DNA from: an uncultured Verrucomicrobiales bacterium
GTDB taxonomy: Bacteria > Verrucomicrobiota > Verrucomicrobiia > Limisphaerales > UBA1100
Length of the DNA stretch: 35,637 nt
Reading direction: 5' to 3'
Assembly: GCA_913041895.1 (NCBI GenBank)
Contig: CAJWKQ010000009.1
Location: forward strand, 1-35,637
Part shown: positions 28,197-35,637 of the stretch, piece by piece
Layout of the letters: each line of letters opens with the position of its first letter
How positions within the stretch are numbered: position 1 is the stretch's first letter
The notes under the pieces: generated by a model
What the model was told of the DNA's origin: nothing
The model's input: only the letters and a program-made list of their open reading frames with translations
Databases searched by the model: none
Position numbers and translations under genes: made by a program

Positions 28197-29510
28197 TTAA
28201 GCGTGCCTCAGCGCTTCAATGGGATCCAAATGGGCTGCCCTGCGTGCCGGATACAGGCCAAAAACTAATCCGATCAAAACCGACAACCCGAAAGCCATTA
28301 TCACCGACCATGCTTTTACGATGGTTGAATCACCCGTTAAAAATTCGCGAAACTCTGCAAAAGCCCACCCTCCAGAAACTCCGATTGCCCCACCAACAAG
28401 ACAAAGCAATAAGGTCTCTACGAGAAATTGTACGGTAATATTTAAGCGTGTAGCCCCCAAGGCACGACGCACCCCGATTTCCTGAGTACGCTCGGTAACA
28501 GTCGCCAGCATAATATTCATGATACCGATTCCTCCAACCAATAGTGAGATACATGCAATATACAAAAGCATTCTAGTGTCACGTGCCTTTTGGTTTCGAA
28601 GCGCTACCATTTCCTGTATGGGTACTACGATTTCAAAATCACGTTCGTCTCTGCCTGCCTTTAATGCCTCATCAATTAATGGTAGAGCCGGCAGTACATC
28701 TTCAACCGTATCAAATTCGACTCGTATCTCCGACAATTCTACTGCTTCAAGTACGAGATTACCCACACTACGGTCCACATTTCTTTCTCCGTATAACGAC
28801 TTAAAGGTGGACAAAGGAATATATACATTTGCCGCAATCGTTTGGCCCATAGAACCGGGCAATTGAGGTAGTTTCTCAATGTCCGCCCTTTCCCGTAAGA
28901 TACCCTTCACTTGAAACACCTGCTCGGATTCATAACCACGTACCACAATTTCTTCTGCCAATGGATTATGTCCGGCGAACAAACGCTCTGCTAAGGATAA
29001 AGATATCACGCAGGCTGAAGCCTTGGTGTTTTCTTCCGCAGTATTAAGAAAGTGTCCGGCCACCATTTCGGCCTGTGTAAACTCTGGATAGTAGGGGAAT
29101 GTTCCAATCAGTTGACAACCCACTTCCCGCCGGTCATGCACCGCATTCATCCGCTTGGTCAGCATTGGAAGCACACGGCTAACCCCTGGCACTGTGTCCT
29201 TGATACGTGTCGCGTCAGTTCGTTTTAGTCCGTAGAATGCCATCCAACGGCGAAAAAAACTTTCCCAATCTCCATGCATCTGTTCACGCATAGAAGGCGG
29301 CTTGATACTGCGAATGATCACATTCTTGGCCCCAAGAGCACGAATCTCTTCTTGAGCATCGTGACTGGCCCCTTCCCCGATAGCCACCAACGCAATAACT
29401 GCCCCCACCCCAATAATCATACCCAACATCGTGAGACCACTACGCAGCTTGTGTAGTCGCAGACTCTTTAAACCAGCTTGAAAAGTTCGGATGAGAGCTA
29501 ATGCATACAT
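28197..29510 (-). CDS. MacB/FtsX-type ABC transporter permease
   Basis: 'RSGLTMLGMIIGVGAVIALVAIGEGAS', 'GGIGIMNIMLATVTERTQEIGVRRALGAT'; start ATG at 29510. Confidence 0.93.
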   Translation of the reverse strand: MYALALIRTFQAGLKSLRLHKLRSGLTMLGMIIGVGAVIALVAIGEGASHDAQEEIRALGAKNVIIRSIKPPSMREQMHGDWESFFRRWMAFYGLKRTDATRIKDTVPGVSRVLPMLTKRMNAVHDRREVGCQLIGTFPYYPEFTQAEMVAGHFLNTAEENTKASACVISLSLAERLFAGHNPLAEEIVVRGYESEQVFQVKGILRERADIEKLPQLPGSMGQTIAANVYIPLSTFKSLYGERNVDRSVGNLVLEAVELSEIRVEFDTVEDVLPALPLIDEALKAGRDERDFEIVVPIQEMVALRNQKARDTRMLLYIACISLLVGGIGIMNIMLATVTERTQEIGVRRALGATRLNITVQFLVETLLLCLVGGAIGVSGGWAFAEFREFLTGDSTIVKAWSVIMAFGLSVLIGLVFGLYPARRAAHLDPIEALRHA

Positions 29511-29511
29511 T

Positions 29512-30813
29512 TCAGGCGTGTCGTAAAGCCTCAATCGGGTCCAAGCGTGCCGCACTCCATGCAGGATAAAGACCGAAAGTCAAACCGACTCCGACTGACA
29601 ACCCAAAAGCCGCGATTACAGACCACTCGGTGACGATCGTGGTATGATGAAGAATGTAATGGAAGAAGGCTGCATTCCCACAACCTCCCAGCACTCCGAT
29701 GGTGCCACCAATCAAGCAGAGTATGAGCGTTTCAACCAAAAACTGGACTGAGATATCAATCTGGGTAGCTCCCAAAGCCCGACGCACTCCGATTTCCTGG
29801 GTACGCTCAGTCACCGTGGCAAGCATGATGTTCATGATCCCAATACCTCCTACGAGTAACGATATGCAGGCAATCAACATTAATAGCCAAGTGTCTCGCG
29901 CTTTTTGGGCCTTCAGAGCATTAAGTTCATTAATGGGCACTTGGATTTCATAATCGACCTTATCCTTACGAACTTTATCCAATGCCTCTCGAATCAATGG
30001 CAAAGCTGGAACCACCTCATCCACCGAACCAAATTCAACCCGGATTTCGCTCAATTCAACCGTGTTGACCGATATACTCCCCACACTTAAATCAATATCC
30101 TTGATGCCATACAAAGCTTTGAAAGTGGATAATGGAATATAAACGTTGGCCAAAATCGTGTGACCAGTTGCATCAGCCTGCTGAGGCAACTTCTCTGAAT
30201 CAGCACGTTCCTCTAAAATACCCTTTACTCGAAATATTTGGTGAGATTCACGACCACGAACAATTACTTCCTGCCCCAAAGGATTTTTCCCGGGAAAAAG
30301 AAAACCAGCCAAACTCATCGTTAGCACACACGCATTTTCTTTCCTTGCCTCCTCCATTTCATTCAGAAACTGCCCTGCTACAAGACGTGATTGGGTAAAC
30401 TGAGGATAATGAGGGAATGTTCCGATCAACTGACAATCCTTGTCTCGTTGCTCATGTGTAACATTTTTTCTGTGCCTTAAGATTGGAAGAACTCGTTTTA
30501 CTCCGGGAACCGTTTTTTCAATCCGCACAGCATCAGAGTTCTTAAGTCCGTAAATAGACTCCCACTGCATTTCGCCCTGCAATTGGACTTTATCCGATAT
30601 CGGCTTGATGCTTCGGATGATGACATTTTGAGCGCCCAGTGCCTTGATCGCCTCCTGTGCTTCTCGACTTGCCCCTTCCCCAATGGCGACCAATAGAATA
30701 ACTGCCCAGACACCAATAATCATTCCCAACATTGTAAGGGCACTTCGCAACTTATGGAGACGAAGACTCCTGAACCCAACCTGAATCAGGCGGAGGATAG
30801 AAAAACCGGGCAT
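29512..30813 (-). CDS. MacB/FtsX-type ABC transporter permease
   Basis: 'RSALTMLGMIIGVWAVILLVAIGEGAS', 'GGIGIMNIMLATVTERTQEIGVRRALGAT'; closely similar to its 28197..29510 neighbour. Confidence 0.93.
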   Translation of the reverse strand: MPGFSILRLIQVGFRSLRLHKLRSALTMLGMIIGVWAVILLVAIGEGASREAQEAIKALGAQNVIIRSIKPISDKVQLQGEMQWESIYGLKNSDAVRIEKTVPGVKRVLPILRHRKNVTHEQRDKDCQLIGTFPHYPQFTQSRLVAGQFLNEMEEARKENACVLTMSLAGFLFPGKNPLGQEVIVRGRESHQIFRVKGILEERADSEKLPQQADATGHTILANVYIPLSTFKALYGIKDIDLSVGSISVNTVELSEIRVEFGSVDEVVPALPLIREALDKVRKDKVDYEIQVPINELNALKAQKARDTWLLMLIACISLLVGGIGIMNIMLATVTERTQEIGVRRALGATQIDISVQFLVETLILCLIGGTIGVLGGCGNAAFFHYILHHTTIVTEWSVIAAFGLSVGVGLTFGLYPAWSAARLDPIEALRHA

Positions 30814-30816
30814 GAT

Positions 30817-31548
30817 TTAGGCTTCCTGAAACTGGTTCTCGGATTTCCGATCTGAATCTTGTTTTCGGATATCCTTATCCACTTGCCCATCCTTGAGGTG
30901 AATGACGCGACTTGCCCGCTCAGCAACCGCGTCATCATGTGTTACTACCAACAACGTACGACCTTCTGCGTGAAGTTCATCGAGTATATCCAGAATCTCC
31001 TGCTCTGTAGTGGAGTCGAGGTTGCCAGTGGGTTCATCAGCCAAAAGCATCAAAGGCTCATTTACCAACGACCGCGCCACCGCCACTCTCTGCTGCTGTC
31101 CTCCAGAAAGTTCCATGGGCCGATGATCCAATCGATCACCCAAACCAACTTTTTGAGCCAACTTTTCGCAGTGGTCATAGTAGTCACTAATGTCCTTACC
31201 CTGATAAAAAAGAGGAACGTGAATATTCTCAATCACGTTTAACTGCTGAATAAGATTATAGGATTGAAAAATGAACCCAATGCGTGCGCCCCTCACACCT
31301 GAAAGTTCCTTGTCACTCATATGGGCCACATCATCATTACCCAAAATATAAGCACCGGCGGTAGGCCGATCCAAGCATCCGAGAATATTTAGTAGAGTCG
31401 ATTTTCCTGAACCTGAAGGCCCCATGATGGCAGTGTAGGATCCTTCCTCAATTTCGAAATTGAGGCCCTTCAGTGCCGGCACTTGAATGGCCCCCAGATC
31501 ATAAATCTTGGTAAGATTCCGAATCTCAATGATGTTCCGGTCAGCCAT
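30817..31548 (-). CDS. ABC transporter ATP-binding protein, MacB/LolD family
   Basis: Walker [10 protein letters not shown], signature [15 protein letters not shown], Walker [13 protein letters not shown]-loop VVTHD. Confidence 0.97.
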   Translation of the reverse strand: MADRNIIEIRNLTKIYDLGAIQVPALKGLNFEIEEGSYTAIMGPSGSGKSTLLNILGCLDRPTAGAYILGNDDVAHMSDKELSGVRGARIGFIFQSYNLIQQLNVIENIHVPLFYQGKDISDYYDHCEKLAQKVGLGDRLDHRPMELSGGQQQRVAVARSLVNEPLMLLADEPTGNLDSTTEQEILDILDELHAEGRTLLVVTHDDAVAERASRVIHLKDGQVDKDIRKQDSDRKSENQFQEA

Positions 31549-31569
31549 GCTAAAAAATACAACGTTTGC

Positions 31570-33969
31570 TTACTGCTTCGGAAAGAGAACTTTATAATCC
31601 TTCTTCATTTGCTGATCGAACTTCTGCATTTGTTCCTCGTTAAGGAACTTCTGCACTTCTTCTCGAAAGTCATTTCGAAATTTTTCCCTAGCACTTGGGA
31701 GTTGTTCCCTCGTAATTTCTTTGGACATTAGGCCCGCCATTAACTTGGCCCTTGCACTTTTCGCCTTAGCTTGTGCAGTTGCCCAATCCTGCTTTTGATC
31801 CTCTGTAATCCCAAGTAAACTGACAGGATCATTGAGGTCCGCTTTCTTAGGAGCTTGAGTCTCCAGATCAATGTAACCCTTACCCATAATAGCTTCATCG
31901 AGGTTTAGATTGTCCGCCTCAGTCAGAGGTGAAAGATGGACACGTTCCCCTTCCCTTAGTCCATCGAAATAGACCATAATTCCCTCTGTTTTGTTTCCCT
32001 CTTTTTTGAGCTGACTAGGGGCCTCATCAAACTTCACCAGTTGCTTTTCCGACAGGAATCCCTCGACCGATTTGCGAAACGCATCAATAATTTCTGCTGC
32101 GCCATCCTCCTGTTTTTTTCGTATATCCTTATCGGTTTTTTTCTTGGCATTTTTTATTGCTTCCTGCCGCTCCACTCTTGAGAAATCCTTTACTTCCTCA
32201 CGGGCCTTTACCATCAGAGCTTCTTTTTCTGACGCTAATTCTTCAGCCAACTGATCTAGGGCTTTTTTTGCCTTATTGCGCTGCTGCCACCATTTATCCT
32301 TTTGCTTATCGGTAATATCCAAGATGGAAGCCCAATCGCGTATGGCAATATGAGTTTCATCACTATATTCTATAGTCACAGGTCGCCACTCATGTTTTTC
32401 AGTCTTTTCATTAAGCACCCAGCATCCGGTTTCTGGAGTATCTTCACTAATCATACGAGTGGTCACACACTGGTTTGGCAACTTAATCAAACGCTCTTCC
32501 TCAACAAGATTCATGACCACAACTTCCACTTTAACCTTCATCCCTTCAGAAACTGAGTCAGGGAAACTACTGCTATCAATAGCAACCTCGGCTTTAAAAT
32601 AGGATTTATCAGTGTGCCCTCGGCGATTGGAATCCACCGTTGTGCTAATCATAGATAAAGTTCCCGGAAGCTTTATATCTTCAACTTCAACATAGGCCTT
32701 CTGCCCAACTTTCAACTGAGGACGTTTAAGTTGAGGCACACTAATATCAACCTTGAGTGATTTACTCTTGGGTAGCTTAATTAAATTTCTGCCCTTGTAG
32801 ACTTTCGCTCCATCCATAATCGGCTCCCCTCGATCATAACGGTGAGTCCAATACAAAACGGTTCCATCCTGAGGCGCGTAGATTTTAGTATTTGCCATCT
32901 GCTCGAAAAGATCCTCCAATTTTTCCCGCTCTAGCTCCAAGGTCTTCTCAGCAGTCAAAACGTCGGAGTCTGCATCTGCAGAGTTGGCCTTATTCATAAC
33001 TTCCTGTTTCTTTATCTGCACCGCGCATTCATCTACCGTCAGCTCTTTCGCGCTCAGCATGGATTTTTGATCATACTTTTTATAGGTCTCCAAATCGTCT
33101 CTTAATACCTTGATCTGATGTAAGGCCTTATCTCTTCTGGATTTCTCCTTGAGCACCTCTAAATCAGATACAAACCCCAATTCCTTTAGTCTGTTATAGG
33201 CGGTCAGATTTTTCTCCGCCAGCTCTACGTCAGTCTCTAAATTCTTAATGGAAATTCCTGTATTCGTTATATATGTCTCAATAGTGTTATTCTTTAACTT
33301 ATCCAGATCCATTAAAGCATTTGTATAATTATTTTGAGCCACCTTGAGAGCGAGTTCCGAAGCAAGCACGAGCGTCTCCTTATTGCCCTTAGCACGCATC
33401 AAATTGTTTTCTGCACGCTGTACCGCAATCTCCTGGGAATTAATGCGTTCTTTCAAAGTTAAAGGGTCCAGCTCAACAAGTAAGTCGCCAGGGATTTGAA
33501 TCTCCGTACCTGCCTCCAATTTTTCCCAGTCCAGCTTAAGGTCCTTATTCAGCTGCTTGATGCAAAGTAAATCCTTATCATGATATTTTGATATAGACTC
33601 TATTGAGTCCTCCAATTTAACAGTATAGGTGACGGGGCCTTTTACCTTAGTCCCTTCTTCCACAATCGTTTCAATGGTAGTCGAACCTTCCAATTCACAC
33701 TTGAGCTCTTCTACATCAGTAGATTTCAACTGGCCGGTCAACGGAACTGTAACTAAAAAATCAGATTTTTTGGCAACATGATAAACTTCCTTGCGAACCT
33801 TTTCCTTCTCTTTGTTGAGATAATATTTAGCACCCCAGACCCCGCCACCCACAACGCCGAACAGAATCAAAACGCCGAGCAGTTTCGCAATCGCGAAGCC
33901 TCCTCTGCCTCTTTGATTAGTAACTGATGCCGCAGAATTAGCCTTTTTGGATCTGTTTCTTTTTCTCAT
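31570..33969 (-). CDS. Oversized HlyD/MacA-like adaptor (799 aa) with LysM-like insert and two Spy/CpxP-like modules
   Basis: Lipoyl/coiled-coil/beta-barrel adaptor core; LysM-like 'YTVKLEDSIESISKYH...LDWEKLEAGTEIQIPG'; repeated 'ITDKQKDKW...SVEGFLSEKQLVKFDE' and 'ITEDQKQDW...EVQKFLNEEQMQKFDQ'. Confidence 0.88.
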   Translation of the reverse strand: MRKRNRSKKANSAASVTNQRGRGGFAIAKLLGVLILFGVVGGGVWGAKYYLNKEKEKVRKEVYHVAKKSDFLVTVPLTGQLKSTDVEELKCELEGSTTIETIVEEGTKVKGPVTYTVKLEDSIESISKYHDKDLLCIKQLNKDLKLDWEKLEAGTEIQIPGDLLVELDPLTLKERINSQEIAVQRAENNLMRAKGNKETLVLASELALKVAQNNYTNALMDLDKLKNNTIETYITNTGISIKNLETDVELAEKNLTAYNRLKELGFVSDLEVLKEKSRRDKALHQIKVLRDDLETYKKYDQKSMLSAKELTVDECAVQIKKQEVMNKANSADADSDVLTAEKTLELEREKLEDLFEQMANTKIYAPQDGTVLYWTHRYDRGEPIMDGAKVYKGRNLIKLPKSKSLKVDISVPQLKRPQLKVGQKAYVEVEDIKLPGTLSMISTTVDSNRRGHTDKSYFKAEVAIDSSSFPDSVSEGMKVKVEVVVMNLVEEERLIKLPNQCVTTRMISEDTPETGCWVLNEKTEKHEWRPVTIEYSDETHIAIRDWASILDITDKQKDKWWQQRNKAKKALDQLAEELASEKEALMVKAREEVKDFSRVERQEAIKNAKKKTDKDIRKKQEDGAAEIIDAFRKSVEGFLSEKQLVKFDEAPSQLKKEGNKTEGIMVYFDGLREGERVHLSPLTEADNLNLDEAIMGKGYIDLETQAPKKADLNDPVSLLGITEDQKQDWATAQAKAKSARAKLMAGLMSKEITREQLPSAREKFRNDFREEVQKFLNEEQMQKFDQQMKKDYKVLFPKQ

Positions 33970-33970
33970 A

Positions 33971-35637
33971 TTAATCTCCTAAAATTTGATTTGGCGGTAT
34001 TACCTCTTGGTCCTGTTGATCTGGGGCTGGGTCAGGTTGTCCACCTGAAGTTGCATCGGTCTTGAGCCAAAATTCTTCCTGTGTCGTGTCTAAAATACCC
34101 ACGTCTTTGCGAAGCTTCAAGCGGGTTTTATGATAGTCCACAATCGCCCGAGAAACCGCCTGCTGGGCAGAAGTAAGGCTATTTCGAGCTCTAATAATAT
34201 CTTGAGTACGTACTCCCGGAAACCCCAGCCGTAAACGTTCTCTGGTAGCCAGCAAGTTCTCCTCAGCGTTTTTCTGTTTCGCGAGTTGGGTGTAATAATA
34301 AGCCCTTTGACGAGCAAGATTGCGGACATCTGCTCGGACACCCTTCCTTAAAGTGTCGAGCTGAGTTGCTAGAGCACGCAATTGCTTCTCAAAAGTGATG
34401 ATACTTTTGCGATATGCATTGCGCTCACTAACTTTGGATATTGGAAGATCAAGCTTCAGTTTTATAGTAGAGTCGTATTCGTTTGGATCAAAAGAATCAT
34501 AAAGTTGATCCTTTAGTTTGGCCTCAGCTTCGAAATTTAAACCGGGTAGTAAACTGTTTCGAGCAACCTTGACCGAGCGCTTGGCATCCTCAAACCGATC
34601 AATATGATTTAGATAATCAAGCCGGTTAGTGATAGCCATGCTATATCCGGTTAAATCGTCAATAGGAACCTGAGGCAGCCCTAGCTTATTTATTTCCTCC
34701 AAAACCTTAAAATCAAGCTGGATCGATGTTCCTTGTGGCAGCGAAAGTTCTTGTTTGAAATTATCCAGTGAATTTTGGAAAGAATTGGTGGATCCAATGT
34801 AGCTCAATTTAGCGTCGTATTCATCTTTCTTAGCCTGTTTGACGTCAAACTCCGCTAACAATCCAGCATCCGCACGGGCCTCTATTTCAGTACGGAAAAA
34901 TATTGAGTTCGTATAACTATTATAGGAAATACGCATACTGTCTGCTTGCTGTAAAAGATCGAGGTAATCATTGACCACATTAAGGGCAAAAGTCTTCTGG
35001 TAATGGCTAAAGTCGCGCACTTGATATACCACTTGACGCTCGGCCAGCTTAAGAACCTCTGCAGCAACATCTGCCCCTGCACCGCGCAACAATGGCTGGG
35101 TAAGTTTTAAGGTCAAATCAGGCACTTTAGGTTTACCGTTAATGTAAAGCACTAGATCATTAGCTAATGAAGCTGTGATTTGGCCTCCGGTTTTCCAGAT
35201 TTTTTTGGTTAACCCAATATTGGCTGAAGATGTAGCCGGATCCTGGGTTCCATCCGAATTTCGCTTTATCCCTATATCGGCACTTGCGCTGGTAAATTGG
35301 AAAGAAAAATTGTGGCGGGTTTCTGTTAGGCTCAAAGCTTTCTTGTACAGTTCCTCACGATTATCCTGATAAGACCGATTCGATTTGACTGCTATTTCCA
35401 ACGCCTCAGGAAGCGTGATTAGCCGCACCTTGCTTCCCCGAGCACGGTCGAGGATCAGCTCACTGCCATTCACATCTGTTGGTTTGCGTTTTGAATATTC
35501 AGTATCTATGGAATAATTGTGAGGCTGGCCGAAGACATGTTCATGACGTTCGGACAAAATTTGATATACCTCCTTATCAGCAGCCTCCCGATACTTGGCG
35601 GCAGCGCAGCCCAATGCAAACAAGGCGGCAATACCCG
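33971..35637 (-). CDS. TolC-family outer membrane efflux lipoprotein (5' end beyond window)
   Basis: Frame stays open to the window end (GIAALFALGC lipobox-like); 'KLTQPLLRGAGADVAAEVLKLAERQVVYQVRDFSHYQKTFAL'. Confidence 0.9.
   Translation of the reverse strand, partial: GIAALFALGCAAAKYREAADKEVYQILSERHEHVFGQPHNYSIDTEYSKRKPTDVNGSELILDRARGSKVRLITLPEALEIAVKSNRSYQDNREELYKKALSLTETRHNFSFQFTSASADIGIKRNSDGTQDPATSSANIGLTKKIWKTGGQITASLANDLVLYINGKPKVPDLTLKLTQPLLRGAGADVAAEVLKLAERQVVYQVRDFSHYQKTFALNVVNDYLDLLQQADSMRISYNSYTNSIFFRTEIEARADAGLLAEFDVKQAKKDEYDAKLSYIGSTNSFQNSLDNFKQELSLPQGTSIQLDFKVLEEINKLGLPQVPIDDLTGYSMAITNRLDYLNHIDRFEDAKRSVKVARNSLLPGLNFEAEAKLKDQLYDSFDPNEYDSTIKLKLDLPISKVSERNAYRKSIITFEKQLRALATQLDTLRKGVRADVRNLARQRAYYYTQLAKQKNAEENLLATRERLRLGFPGVRTQDIIRARNSLTSAQQAVSRAIVDYHKTRLKLRKDVGILDTTQEEFWLKTDATSGGQPDPAPDQQDQEVIPPNQILGD

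Overview
The window looks like a chromosomal segment from a Verrucomicrobia-type (PVC superphylum) bacterium. This is inferred from the gene families (PVC-type dehydrogenase, TIGR02603-like heme domain, ThuA, DUF1080); no rRNA is present to confirm it. From left to right: (i) a GldG-like protein, truncated at the left edge, and a DUF4340-type protein on +; (ii) a complete F1Fo ATP synthase operon on - in the order atpB-E-F-H-A-G-D-C; (iii) an HDOD protein paired with a pentapeptide-repeat/2TM K+-channel-like protein; (iv) a housekeeping patch with MntR/DtxR, a cyclase-family hydrolase, an NAD-epimerase, DUF721/DciA, NrdR with an overlapping unknown gene, and HIT; (v) a minus-strand cluster for predicted periplasmic sugar oxidation and 3-keto-glycoside processing (c-type cytochrome, ThuA-NPCBM-PVC-dehydrogenase-HEAT, ThuA, DUF1080, sugar-phosphate isomerase/epimerase); (vi) directly upstream on the same strand, two tandem tripartite ABC efflux assemblies (lipoprotein TolC + adaptor + MacB/FtsX permeases) with three permeases but only one ATPase. 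The strongest signals are: both adaptors carry a LysM-like domain inserted at the same point of the lipoyl domain; the larger adaptor also has two Spy/CpxP-like (LTxxQ-type) modules in or after its membrane-proximal domain; the oxidative sugar module has a split cytochrome partner just behind a UUCG-capped intrinsic terminator; and a perfect 11-bp hairpin lies between atpE and atpF. All family calls come from reading motifs by eye; no database search was run.
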